Shown here piece after piece: positions 49,773 through 59,281 of a stretch of 64,000 nucleotides of DNA. Source of the DNA: JAHJQZ01 sp963675235 (GTDB lineage Bacteria > Pseudomonadota > Alphaproteobacteria > Rhizobiales > Devosiaceae); the NCBI GenBank assembly GCA_963675235.2, contig CAXXFU010000002.1, positions 1,178,001 to 1,242,000 of the forward strand. Direction: 5' to 3'. Numbering within the stretch: position 1 is the first letter of the stretch; each line of letters starts with the position of its first letter. Below the pieces are notes generated by a model. The model was not told the origin of the DNA. It worked only from the letters and a program-made list of their open reading frames with translations, and ran no database searches. Made by a program: the position numbers and the translations under genes.

Positions 49773-49787
49773 TCGAAACGTTATCAA
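49773..49787 (-). promoter_or_regulatory. LacI-type operator O2
   Basis: TTGATAACGTTTCGA on the minus strand differs from O1 at one base of 15. It lies 244 bases upstream of O1, between operon B's last gene and the operon A promoter, and could support DNA looping. Confidence 0.7.
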
Positions 49788-49960
49788 TTAAGGCGCAAAT
49801 GTCGTTCGGACGTGTTGTGCGGCAGCCGCTTGCCAGCCGCTGTTGGCGCCTGCAGCAAGTTCAGCGTCGCCGACCGCTTCGGTGTGCGTTTGTCGTTACA
49901 GTTGTGGCATGTCCATCGGACGCCCGCTTCCCGGGCAGTGCCGATACCGGCGAACCTGTT

Positions 49961-50692
49961 TCAGGTGGTCCAACCGCCATCGATAATATGGACCTGTCCG
50001 GTGGTATAGGTCGCGCCAGCGAGATGGACGGCAAGATCGGCAATCTCTTCGGGTTGGCCGATTCGACCGATGGGCTGACGGGCGATGAAGGCCTTGCGGG
50101 CACCTTCGAAATCCCCGGTTGCCCGCCAGCGATCATGCAGACTCGGGCTTTCGACCGTGCCCGGCGCGATGGCGTTCACGCGGATTCCCTTGTCGGTATA
50201 GTCCCCGGCCAGTGACTTCGTCAGGCCGATCACGGCGGCCTTCGAGATCGAGTAGGCGGCACGATTGGGCACGCCGGTGATTGAGCTGGCGACCGAGGAC
50301 ATGTTGATGATGCAACCGTCGCGACGTTCGAGCATCTGGGGCAAAACCGCCTTGATCGCATGCACCTGCGCCCAGACATTGAGATCGAAGGCGAACTCGA
50401 GATCGCTGTCGGGCATATCGAGCACCGAGCCGTTGTGCACCACGCCGGCGCAGTTGAACAGCACGTCAATCCGACCGATTTCCGCGACCGCCTTATTGAT
50501 CTCGTCTGTCGAGAGCACATCGAGAATGCGTGTCACAATGCCGGGCGCACCGTTGAGATCGGCGAGCCTTTCCGCGTTGATATCGGTTGCGATGACCTCG
50601 GCACCGGCACGCGCGAAGGCTTCCGCTGAGGCACGTCCAATCCCCTGTGCGGCGGCGGTGATGAGAACTCTTTTTCCGGTCAGGTCGGCCAT
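49961..50692 (-). CDS. 2-keto-3-deoxy-L-fuconate dehydrogenase-like SDR
   Basis: A 243-residue NAD-dependent short-chain dehydrogenase. Motifs: ITAAAQGIGRASAEAFA (cofactor loop), ATDIN (Asp selecting NAD), NCAGVVHNGSVLD, NMSSVASSITG (catalytic Ser), YSISKAAVIG (YxxxK) and IDGGWTT at the end. The pattern AAAQGIG...ATDIN...GIVTRILDV resembles DHRS6/BDH2-like enzymes and the bacterial 2-keto-3-deoxy-L-fuconate dehydrogenases. It would oxidise the product of L-fuconate dehydratase. It is last in operon B, ten bases after the dehydratase-like gene. Substrate is inferred from family and neighbours. Start at 50692 (MADLTGKR) preferred. Confidence 0.85.
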   Translation of the reverse strand: MADLTGKRVLITAAAQGIGRASAEAFARAGAEVIATDINAERLADLNGAPGIVTRILDVLSTDEINKAVAEIGRIDVLFNCAGVVHNGSVLDMPDSDLEFAFDLNVWAQVHAIKAVLPQMLERRDGCIINMSSVASSITGVPNRAAYSISKAAVIGLTKSLAGDYTDKGIRVNAIAPGTVESPSLHDRWRATGDFEGARKAFIARQPIGRIGQPEEIADLAVHLAGATYTTGQVHIIDGGWTT

Positions 50693-50702
50693 GACGTGCG
50701 TC

Positions 50703-51809
50703 CTAGGTGTGGATTGTGTGGGAGCCTTCGACACTCATGGCGTCGATGGCATCGAAGTCCCAGTCTATGCCGAGCCCCGGCGTATCGGAAGGAACGGCGC
50801 GACCGATGTGGACTGTCATTTTGTCGCCCGTCAGACTGTCGAGCTGCGGAATGAATTCGACCCAGCGCGCGTTCGGCACCGCAGCGCACAGGTTAACATG
50901 CAGTTCCATCAGAAAATGCGGACAAACCGCGACGTTGAAGGCCTCGGCCATATGCGCGACCTTGAGCCAGGGCGTGATGCCACCGACGCGGCCGACATCG
51001 ACCTGAACGATTGAACAGGCATGCCGCTCGAGATAGTCGCGGAACTGCTCGGGCGCATAAAGGCTTTCGCCAACGGCGATCGGAATCGCGGTCTGGGCGC
51101 ATAGTCTTGCGTGGCCGCTGACATCGCCTGCGGGCAGAGGCTCTTCGAACCAGCCGATATCGAGCGGTTGGTAGGCGGATGCGCGGCGGATGGCCTCGTC
51201 GACCTGGAAGGCCTGGTTGGCGTCCGTGAAGATTTCGAACCCAGGCCCGACAGCGTCGCGCACCGCCGAGATGCGTGCCACATCCTCGTGGATCGGACGT
51301 CCGACCTTCAGCTTGCAGCCTCCGAATCCGTCAGCCTTGGCCTTGAGTGCATCCTCGACGAGAGCCTCGGAGGACAGGTGCAGCCAACCGCCTTCGGTCG
51401 TGTAGAGCGGAATGTCCTTTTGCGCGCCTCCGGCCAGCAGATGCAAAGGCAGGCCAAGCTTGCGCGCCTTGAGATCCCACAGCGCCGTGTCGATGGCCGC
51501 CAGCGCAATCGAGGTGATCGCACCGATGGTCGTGGCGTGGGTCATAAAGAGCAGGTCGCGCCAAATCGCCTCGATCTCATTGGCCTCACGACCGATCAGG
51601 GCCGGCGCCAGCGTTCGGTCGATCAGAGCCATCACCGAGGGGCCGCCGGTCCCGATCGTGTAGCTGTAGCCGGTCCCGACAACACCATCCTCGTCGGTGA
51701 TCCTGACGATCGGCGTTTCCTGGCTCACAAAGGACTGGATGGCGTCGACCCGCTTCACCTTCGGCTTGAGATCGACCATCCGTGTTTCGATACGGGTGAT
51801 GCGTGCCAT
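50703..51809 (-). CDS. Enolase-superfamily sugar-acid dehydratase (MR/MLE type)
   Basis: A 368-residue enzyme of the mandelate racemase subgroup. The capping domain occupies residues 1-115; the barrel carries KLKVG (catalytic KxK), EIFTDANQAF (metal Asp), GWFEEPLPAGD (metal Glu), AVGESLYAPEQ (metal Glu) and CPHFLMELHVN (catalytic His region). Such enzymes dehydrate sugar acids or racemise. The window's clear L-fuconate dehydratase is a different gene (62752), so this one may act on another sugar acid or be an isofunctional relative. It sits between the ABC ATPase and the SDR in operon B, with two- and ten-base gaps. Confidence 0.88.
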   Translation of the reverse strand: MARITRIETRMVDLKPKVKRVDAIQSFVSQETPIVRITDEDGVVGTGYSYTIGTGGPSVMALIDRTLAPALIGREANEIEAIWRDLLFMTHATTIGAITSIALAAIDTALWDLKARKLGLPLHLLAGGAQKDIPLYTTEGGWLHLSSEALVEDALKAKADGFGGCKLKVGRPIHEDVARISAVRDAVGPGFEIFTDANQAFQVDEAIRRASAYQPLDIGWFEEPLPAGDVSGHARLCAQTAIPIAVGESLYAPEQFRDYLERHACSIVQVDVGRVGGITPWLKVAHMAEAFNVAVCPHFLMELHVNLCAAVPNARWVEFIPQLDSLTGDKMTVHIGRAVPSDTPGLGIDWDFDAIDAMSVEGSHTIHT

Positions 51810-51811
51810 GG

Positions 51812-52915
<1,104 letters not shown>

Positions 52916-52919
52916 GGGA

Positions 52920-53780
52920 TTACCCTTTCACGCCGCCGAAGGTCAGTCCGGCGATCAGATGCTTTTGAACGATGAAGGTCAGGACGAGAGCGGGAATGAT
53001 GATGAGCACGGCCATGGCGCTCATGCCGGTCCAGTCGACCGTGAACTGCGCGGTAAAGTCCATCAGCCCGACCGGCATGGTCTTGGATGCCGTGGTGCGC
53101 GTCAGCTGGCTGGCGAGCGCATATTCGTTCCACGAGGTCAGAAAGGCGAAGATGGCGGCGGAGGCGAGTCCGGATCGCGCCAATGGAAACTCGACCTTCC
53201 AGAAGGCCTGCCAGCGCGTGCAGCCGTCGATCTGCGCCGCTTCGCTGAGATCTGGCGGGATCTGGCGGAAAAAGCCGTCGGTCAGCCAGATCGTGAAGGG
53301 GATGTTGATCGCCAGATAGACAACGATCATCCCGAAACTGGTATCGATGAGTCCAAGCCGGGCCCAGATGATGAACAGCGGCAGACTCAACGCCACACCC
53401 GGCACCGTCCGGCTCAGCATGAAGCCGAGGAACAGGGTGGCCTTGCCGCGGAAGCGATAGCGCGCGAAGGCATACCCCCCCATCATACCGATGCCGACGG
53501 CGATGGCCGTTGAGGTCAGCGAGATGACCAGCGAATTGACGAAGTAATTGACGACGGGCAGACCTTGCTGGGTGGAGAGTTGACCGAAAATGCCGAGGAA
53601 ATTGTGCAATGTCAGCTGCTCCGGAATCCAGACCGCCGGCCGCGCCAGCACCTCGATATTCGGACGGAACGCGGTCAACACAACCCAGGCGCCTGGCACA
53701 ACCAGAATGAGCATTGCAATCAGGATGCCCAGGCGAATGGCCCAGCGGTGCCAGGGTTTCTCGATCGACAGCGCGCTCAT
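52920..53780 (-). CDS. Sugar ABC transporter permease (MalG type, operon B)
   Basis: A 286-residue permease with six membrane segments, starting MSALSIEKPWHRWAIRLGIL. The ATPase-contact loop reads EAAQIDGCTRWQAFWKVEFP near residue 195, and the typical C-terminal FIVQKHLIAGLTFGGVKG is present. It overlaps the partner permease stop by four bases and ends four bases before the ATPase start. A second frame to 53910 is a shadow. Confidence 0.96.
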   Translation of the reverse strand: MSALSIEKPWHRWAIRLGILIAMLILVVPGAWVVLTAFRPNIEVLARPAVWIPEQLTLHNFLGIFGQLSTQQGLPVVNYFVNSLVISLTSTAIAVGIGMMGGYAFARYRFRGKATLFLGFMLSRTVPGVALSLPLFIIWARLGLIDTSFGMIVVYLAINIPFTIWLTDGFFRQIPPDLSEAAQIDGCTRWQAFWKVEFPLARSGLASAAIFAFLTSWNEYALASQLTRTTASKTMPVGLMDFTAQFTVDWTGMSAMAVLIIIPALVLTFIVQKHLIAGLTFGGVKG

Positions 53781-54691
53781 TGTGCACCTCCCATGAAGTT
53801 TCGGGCGGCCACGAGCTTTCGATAAAAGTAGAACGTGAAGACGATCGACAGCAGAATGGAGACGTAGCCCATCGCATTGGCCATGCCCATCTGGCTGTTC
53901 TGATAGCCAACGCGGGTCATCAGCGTCCAGATCAGCTCCGTGCGCCCTGCCGGCCCGCCATTGGTCATGATGCGGACCATGTCATACGCACGGGCCACAT
54001 CCAGCGACCGGATGGTCATGGCGATGAAAACGAACGGCATCAGAAATGGCAGCGTGATGTGCCAGAAGACCTGAAACGGATTGCAGCCATCGACCTTGGC
54101 CGCCTCGATCGGTTCCTTTGGCAAGGACATGAGACCGGCAAGCAGCAGGATGGCAAAGACCGAGGTCGACATCCAGATTTCGGCAAGGATGATGGTGAGT
54201 GGTGCGAGCGTACCATCAACCAGCCACGGAATCGGCGTCGCGATCAGTCCGAGATCGAACAGCGCATTGTTCACCAACCCCACGGCATCATTGAACAAAT
54301 ACTTGAACTGAAATCCCACAAGGATCGGGGAGAACATCATCGGAAACATCATCACCGTGCGCAATGTGCGCTGCCCCCAGGTGATCTTGTTGACCAGAAG
54401 CGCCAGACCCAACCCGAAAATCAGTTCGAGATTCAGCGCGATTGTAATGAACACGATGGTTCGCCAAAACGCCCACCAGAATTCGGCATTGCCGAACAGG
54501 CGCTGGTAGTTTCGCAACCCAATGAAATTGAACAGCGTTGCCGGGCGGGTCAGATTGTAGCTCGTGAAGCTCGTCCAGAACGACACGACCAACGGCACCA
54601 GAACCACGGCAAGGATCACGATGATCGCCGGAAGCAATAGCAAATAGGGTGTCGCGCGTGGCGAGCGTAGGAGTTTCATCGCGGCCTGCAT
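53777..54691 (-). CDS. Sugar ABC transporter permease (MalF type, operon B)
   Basis: A 304-residue permease with six membrane segments (YLLLLPAIIVILAVVLVPLV first). The EAA loop is EAAKVDGCNPFQVFWHITLP near residue 205. The ATG at 54691 (MQAAMKLL) is chosen; an ATG four codons later is equally possible, and the frame upstream to 55024 lies in the binding-protein gene in the wrong phase. It forms a pair with the MalG-type permease directly downstream. Confidence 0.94.
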   Translation of the reverse strand: MQAAMKLLRSPRATPYLLLLPAIIVILAVVLVPLVVSFWTSFTSYNLTRPATLFNFIGLRNYQRLFGNAEFWWAFWRTIVFITIALNLELIFGLGLALLVNKITWGQRTLRTVMMFPMMFSPILVGFQFKYLFNDAVGLVNNALFDLGLIATPIPWLVDGTLAPLTIILAEIWMSTSVFAILLLAGLMSLPKEPIEAAKVDGCNPFQVFWHITLPFLMPFVFIAMTIRSLDVARAYDMVRIMTNGGPAGRTELIWTLMTRVGYQNSQMGMANAMGYVSILLSIVFTFYFYRKLVAARNFMGGAQ

Positions 54692-54792
54692 GCCCTGGAA
54701 CCAACGGCATATCGGCCGGCCAGAGCAACGGCCGGCCAATACCGGGAGACCGGCGCCGAGATTGGCGCCGGCTGTTTGCACCGTCCGGTCTG

Positions 54793-56121
54793 CTAGTTCA
54801 GCAGACCCGCGTCTTCCATGATGATGGTCGCATCGGCTGCGGCCTGATCGAGGGCTTCCTGCGCCGTCTTGTCGCCAACGATTGCGGCCTGAACCTGGGG
54901 CCAGATCACGTTCGAGACTTCGATCCACTGCGCAACGAGCGGCGGGGTCCGGGCTTCGGCCAGAGAACCTTCCCAGGCCGAGAACATGTCGACCATGAAG
55001 CTCTTGTCGTTCTCCTTGAACCACGCCTTTACCGCCGGATAGGTGGCAGTGCGGGTGGGCAGGTTGCCGGCCTGGGCCTCCATCATCTCGCTCTCGTCAT
55101 TGGTCAGGAACACGGCAAACGAGGCCGCGGCCTCCTTGTTGTCGCATGCCTGCGTGACAGAGAAGGAATGCGATCCAGACCAGCCGCCGCGAATGCCGGC
55201 ACTCCCGACCGGGGCCGTGGCGAACCCGAGTTCATCGGCGATCTTTGAGGAGGACGGATCCGAATAGTATCCGGCAAAGCCCGGCCAATCGAGATCGATG
55301 GCGAGCTGACCGGCGGCCATAGCCTGCCCGATGTCGTCCCAGGTGTAGTTCACGGTGCCGGCCGGAACGGCCTTGGCATCGTAGATGTCCTTGAACCAGT
55401 TGACCGCGTCGACTCCGGCCTGCGAATTGAAGATCGGCTTCCAGTTCTCATCGAAGATATCGCCGCCATTGGCGCGCAGGATTTCCATGAACCGGCCGGA
55501 CATGCCTTCGTCCTTGCCGGCAAAGGCTGTGCCGTAAAGATTCGGCGGATCGGCAAAGAAGATGACCTGGTTCTTGAAGTCCTCGAAGGTCTCGGGCGGG
55601 ACCAGATCCTTGCCGAATTTGGCCTTGTAGGCCGCCTGATTGTCGGCGTTCTCGTAAAGGCTCTTGCGATAATAGATGTTCGACACGTCGGTGACGCGCG
55701 GCAATTGCACCAAGCGCCCGTCGACCATGGCCGAGGCGAGCGTGCCAGGCACGTATTTGTCGAGTTCGGTCTGCGGAATGAAGTCCTTCAGATCAATGTA
55801 GAGATCACCGTATTGGGGAGCAAAGCTCGTATGGTTCGACCCCACGCACCACGAGATCGATCCTGAGGCGATGTCCTGCTTGATTTCGCGATCGAGATCG
55901 AAGTGGTTCTTGGACGAGACGATCTCGACCTTGGCGCCCGTCATCGCCTCCCATTCGGGGATGCGCGTGTAGAGCTTTTCGTATTGGGTGCCTCCGATCA
56001 GCTTCACCTTGAGGGTGTAGCCGTCGAACTTACCGTAGTCGAAGTGCTGTGCGAACGCGGCCGTGCCGAATCCAAGCACCACGCACGACGCCATTAGCGC
56101 CTGCAACACATGTCGATGCAT
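54793..56121 (-). CDS. Sugar ABC transporter substrate-binding protein (operon B)
   Basis: A 442-residue periplasmic binding protein with a signal peptide (residues 1-24, VLGFGTAAFAQ). Features include VKLIGGTQYEKLYTRIPEWE, FIPQTELDKYVPGTL and the sugar-type WSGSHSFSVTQACDNKEAAA. A GGAGGAG ribosome site precedes the ATG at 56121. It heads operon B and is divergent from the iclR gene, with 135 bases between. It is only distantly similar to the operon A binding protein, so the two importers probably differ in ligand. Confidence 0.95.
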   Translation of the reverse strand: MHRHVLQALMASCVVLGFGTAAFAQHFDYGKFDGYTLKVKLIGGTQYEKLYTRIPEWEAMTGAKVEIVSSKNHFDLDREIKQDIASGSISWCVGSNHTSFAPQYGDLYIDLKDFIPQTELDKYVPGTLASAMVDGRLVQLPRVTDVSNIYYRKSLYENADNQAAYKAKFGKDLVPPETFEDFKNQVIFFADPPNLYGTAFAGKDEGMSGRFMEILRANGGDIFDENWKPIFNSQAGVDAVNWFKDIYDAKAVPAGTVNYTWDDIGQAMAAGQLAIDLDWPGFAGYYSDPSSSKIADELGFATAPVGSAGIRGGWSGSHSFSVTQACDNKEAAASFAVFLTNDESEMMEAQAGNLPTRTATYPAVKAWFKENDKSFMVDMFSAWEGSLAEARTPPLVAQWIEVSNVIWPQVQAAIVGDKTAQEALDQAAADATIIMEDAGLLN

Positions 56122-56194
56122 AGTTTCTCCTCCACCAGCCTCCCACACCAGGCTCGAATGGCCCTTGATCATCCATATGTGAAAGGTCTATTTG

Positions 56195-56224
56195 TAAGTA
56201 AGCAGAAGGGGCGTTGTGCGTCAA
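56195..56224 (-). promoter_or_regulatory. Candidate operon B promoter
   Basis: On the minus strand TTGACG (56224-56219) is followed after 18 bases by TACTTA (56200-56195). It lies in the 135-base gap shared with iclR, so an IclR site should overlap it; I could not identify a convincing palindrome. Confidence 0.4.
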
Positions 56225-56256
56225 CTGGTCGCAGCTAGGGCTCGAGGGAGGATTTT

Positions 56257-57033
56257 GTGGACAAGGACGCCGAAGCCGACAGGTATCGAGCTCCCGCCCT
56301 CGATAAAGGGCTGGATATTCTCGAACTTCTGGCCGGCACCAGTGAGGGCCTGAGCCAGGCGGAAATCGCCAAATCCCTCAACCGCACACCGAATGAAATC
56401 TACCGGATGCTCGACCGGCTGGTACGACGCGGCTATGTGCAGCGCACGCTGGGTGATCGCTACGAACTGACTCTCAAGCTTTTCGAACTGGCCCATATGG
56501 CGCCGCCGGTGGCACGTCTGGTCAGCCAGTCAATGCCGGTCATGCGTCTGTTCGCGCGTGATGCGCTGCAAGCGGTTCATCTCGTCATTTACGATCGCAA
56601 CGTGCTTGTCGTGGTCGCGCAGGTCGACGGCCCCGGCTACTGGAACGTGTCCATCCGGGTCGGCTCGCGCATCCAGATGACCAATACCGGTTCCGGTCAC
56701 GTTTTCCTCGCCTATGCTTCCGACGAGGAACGCGAACTGATGCTTGAAGATCCGGCGACGCGTGTTCAGGAGGTTCTTTCCGCCGAACTGGCCGAACGTC
56801 TGTCCCAGGTCAGGAATCGTGGATACGAGGCAATGAGGAGCAATCAGGTTGCCAGTGTGGTGAACCTGTCCGTGCCGATCTTCGATTCACTCGGCACAGT
56901 GATCGCGGCGTTGACCTGCCCGTATACGGAACGCCTTGATGTCGCCGAAGCCCCCGGGGAAACCGTGGCCCTTGAATTGTTGCGTCAAGCCGGCCGCGAG
57001 ATCAACGAACGCCATCGCGTCGTGTCGTCGTAA
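56257..57033 (+). CDS. IclR-family transcriptional regulator
   Basis: A 258-residue regulator from a GTG start with GAGGGAGG at ideal spacing. The N-terminal winged helix-turn-helix reads LSQAEIAKSLNRTPNEIYRM, then LDRLVRRGYVQR; the effector domain has LVVVAQVDGPGYWNVSIRVG and NTGSGHVFLA. IclR proteins sense small acids or sugars and often control divergent catabolic genes. It starts operon C and faces operon B, so it probably regulates both. The ligand may be an L-fucose pathway intermediate (inference). Confidence 0.94.
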   Translation: MDKDAEADRYRAPALDKGLDILELLAGTSEGLSQAEIAKSLNRTPNEIYRMLDRLVRRGYVQRTLGDRYELTLKLFELAHMAPPVARLVSQSMPVMRLFARDALQAVHLVIYDRNVLVVVAQVDGPGYWNVSIRVGSRIQMTNTGSGHVFLAYASDEERELMLEDPATRVQEVLSAELAERLSQVRNRGYEAMRSNQVASVVNLSVPIFDSLGTVIAALTCPYTERLDVAEAPGETVALELLRQAGREINERHRVVSS

Positions 57034-57046
57034 GCGGGAGGAAGCA

Positions 57047-57880
57047 ATGCGCATTGTCGATACACATCTTCATCTGGTCTATCGCGACCGCTTTTCCTAT
57101 CCGTGGCTTGCCGATGCGCCACCGCTGAACCGGCAATGGACGGCTGACGACTATTTCGCCAAGGCGATAGCGCTCGGCATCGAGACCGCGCTTCATATGG
57201 AAGTCGATGTCGCCGAAGAGGACATGGAAGCCGAGACGCGTTTCATTGTCGGTGCCCACCCGCGCATCGGCGGCGCCGTTGCATCTGCCCGGCCGGAAAG
57301 CGACGGGTTTGCGGCCTATTTGGAGTGCGTGCGCGCCATCCCGGGCGTCAAGGGGATCAGGCGTATCCTGCATACCTCGCCCGACGAGTTAGGCGGCACC
57401 GCCCTTTTTGCCGAAAATATCCAGCGCATCGGCGATGCCGGCCTGCCCTTCGATCTTTGCGTGCTCGCCCGGCAATTGCCGATCGGCCGTGCATTGGCTG
57501 CGAAGTGCCCGAACACGCAGTTCGTTCTCGATCATTGCGGCGTACCCGATATTGCCGGGCAAGCTCTGGATCCATGGCGCGATGAGATCAGGGCCCTGTC
57601 AAAGCTGCCCAACGTCGCAGCAAAGATTTCCGGTGTGGTCGCCTATGCCAAGCCCGACTGGGTGGTCGACGATCTGAAGCCCTTCGTCGAACACGTCATC
57701 GCGTGTTTCGGATGGGACCGCGTCGTCTGGGGATCCGATTATCCTGTGTGCACCTTGACCGCCGATCTCGAGCGCTGGGTCTCGGCGAGCAAACACATCG
57801 CAAGCGGCGCCAGCACGGACGAACAGGCAAAGCTATTTCATCGCAATGCCGAGCGAATCTATGGACTTGAGGGGAACTGA
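57047..57880 (+). CDS. Amidohydrolase-family sugar lactonase (L-fuconolactonase-like)
   Basis: A 277-residue TIM-barrel hydrolase of the COG3618 amidohydrolase group. The metal-site HxH is in RIVDTHLHLVYRDRFSYPWL, followed by a HC in FVLDHCGVPD and the catalytic Asp in VWGSDYPVC. This group includes L-fucono-1,5-lactonase and related L-rhamnonolactonases. It would open the lactone formed on oxidation of L-fucose. It lies between iclR (13 bases) and the mutarotase (two bases). Sugar specificity is inferred from the neighbouring L-fucose genes. Confidence 0.87.
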   Translation: MRIVDTHLHLVYRDRFSYPWLADAPPLNRQWTADDYFAKAIALGIETALHMEVDVAEEDMEAETRFIVGAHPRIGGAVASARPESDGFAAYLECVRAIPGVKGIRRILHTSPDELGGTALFAENIQRIGDAGLPFDLCVLARQLPIGRALAAKCPNTQFVLDHCGVPDIAGQALDPWRDEIRALSKLPNVAAKISGVVAYAKPDWVVDDLKPFVEHVIACFGWDRVVWGSDYPVCTLTADLERWVSASKHIASGASTDEQAKLFHRNAERIYGLEGN

Positions 57881-57882
57881 CA

Positions 57883-58212
57883 ATGAAACGCTACGCGTCA
57901 GTCATCGGATTAAAGGCGGACGCCATCGCCGCATATAAGCGTCTTCATGCCGACGTCTGGCCGGACGTCCTTGCGCAGATCGCACACTCCAACATTCGCA
58001 ATTACTCGATCTATCTCAAGGAGCCGGAAAACCTGCTTTTTTCCTACTTCGAGTATCACGGCTGCGACTACGACGCCGACATGGCGGCTATGGCCGCGGA
58101 CAAACGCACCCAAGAATGGTGGGACGTGTGCATGCCGCTTCAATCTCCGCTCGACACCCGCAAGCCCGGTGAATGGTGGGCTAACATGCCGGAAGTGTTC
58201 CATGTCGATTGA
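57883..58212 (+). CDS. L-rhamnose/L-fucose mutarotase (RhaM family)
   Basis: A 109-residue protein with the RhaM pattern: KRYASVIGLKADAIAAYKRL, HADVWPDVLAQI with the catalytic His, NIRNYSIYLKEPENLLFSYF, and WWDVCMPLQSPLDTRKPGEW near the end. It interconverts alpha and beta anomers so that the sugar dehydrogenase gets its preferred form. The same fold serves L-rhamnose and L-fucose; neighbours favour L-fucose. Its end overlaps the next gene by 11 bases. Confidence 0.93.
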   Translation: MKRYASVIGLKADAIAAYKRLHADVWPDVLAQIAHSNIRNYSIYLKEPENLLFSYFEYHGCDYDADMAAMAADKRTQEWWDVCMPLQSPLDTRKPGEWWANMPEVFHVD

Positions 58213-59281
58213 ACCGTCAAACATTGACCTTAATGCCTTGCGCCAATCCTGGCCCCTGCCCTCCGCGCCTCGGCCGGTCGTTATTTTCGGCGCAGGCAGC
58301 ATTGTCGGTGATGCCCATCTGCCGGCCTATCGCATGGCCGGAATTCCGGTAGCCGGTATCTTCGATATCGATGCCGGCAAGGCGCGGGCGCTTGCCGAGA
58401 AATGGAACGTGCGTGTCTTTGACACTGCAGAAGAGGCAATCGCCAAGCCCGGCGCCGTCTACGACCTTGCCCTGCCTCCAAAGGCGCATCTTTCCATACT
58501 CGAAAAGCTTCCCGAGGGCGCGGCGGCGCTGATCCAGAAACCGATGGGCAGCACAATCGAAGAAGCGTTGGCCATCCTCTCGGTCTGCCGCAGCAGAAAA
58601 CTGACAGCCGCAGTCAATTTCCAACTCCGCTTCTCGCCGATGATGCTTGCCGTTCACGACCTCTTCGACAAAGGCGCATTCGGCCAGCTCATCGATGTCG
58701 AAATGCATGCCAACATGAACACTCCCTGGCAGCTGTTTCCGTTCCTGATCGGGCTGCCGCGCATCGAGATCGCCGTCCATTCGATCCACTATCTCGACCT
58801 GATCCGCCACTTCCTCGGCAATCCAGTGGGCGTTCATGCCAAGACCATGGGGCATCCAGCGACGGACATGGCCCAGACCCGCACGTCCGCCATCCTCGAT
58901 TATGGCGACGCGATCCGCTGTGTCATGTCGGTCAACCACAACCACGATTTCGGGTCGAAGTTCCAGGACTGCACCTTCCGCTTCGAAGGCACCGAAGGCG
59001 CGGTCATGACAACCCTTGGGGTTAATCTCAACTATCCCAAAGGCGTACCGGACGAGCTTTGGTATTGCGCCAAGGGCGGCGAATGGACCGAGATTGCGCT
59101 GCACGGCACATGGTTCCCGCATGCCTTCATCGGCACCATGTCGAACCTGCAGCGCTTTGCCGCCGGCGAGGACGAGGTGCTGGTGTCCAATGTCGAAGAC
59201 GCCTGGCAGACAATGGCCCTCGTCGAGGCGGCTTTTGAATCGTCAGCTGCACCGGCCACGCCCGTTCGGAGCGCGCCGTGA
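58202..59281 (+). CDS. Gfo/Idh/MocA-family oxidoreductase
   Basis: A 359-residue NAD(P)-dependent oxidoreductase. The Rossmann motif is VVIFGAGSIVGDAHLPAYRM near residue 28, and the C-terminal domain has NFQLRFSPMMLAVHDL and HSIHYLDLIRHFLGN. The usual EKP motif reads QKPMG near residue 115: Lys is kept, Glu is replaced. The start at 58202 lies inside the end of the mutarotase gene. Given its place it could be the L-fucose (or other sugar) dehydrogenase missing from the visible pathway, although known L-fucose dehydrogenases are mostly SDR or AKR enzymes. Substrate is unproven. Confidence 0.87.
   Translation: MSIEPSNIDLNALRQSWPLPSAPRPVVIFGAGSIVGDAHLPAYRMAGIPVAGIFDIDAGKARALAEKWNVRVFDTAEEAIAKPGAVYDLALPPKAHLSILEKLPEGAAALIQKPMGSTIEEALAILSVCRSRKLTAAVNFQLRFSPMMLAVHDLFDKGAFGQLIDVEMHANMNTPWQLFPFLIGLPRIEIAVHSIHYLDLIRHFLGNPVGVHAKTMGHPATDMAQTRTSAILDYGDAIRCVMSVNHNHDFGSKFQDCTFRFEGTEGAVMTTLGVNLNYPKGVPDELWYCAKGGEWTEIALHGTWFPHAFIGTMSNLQRFAAGEDEVLVSNVEDAWQTMALVEAAFESSAAPATPVRSAP

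Noticed and set aside
49476..49787. N-terminal extension of the operon A binding protein
   Set aside because: It would bury the signal peptide and overlaps the promoter and both operators.
56122..56256. Specific IclR operator
   Set aside because: Weak partial inverted repeats exist around 56176-56200 but none is good enough to call.
58202..58212. Frameshift between mutarotase and oxidoreductase
   Set aside because: Both proteins are complete; the 11-base overlap is ordinary translational coupling.
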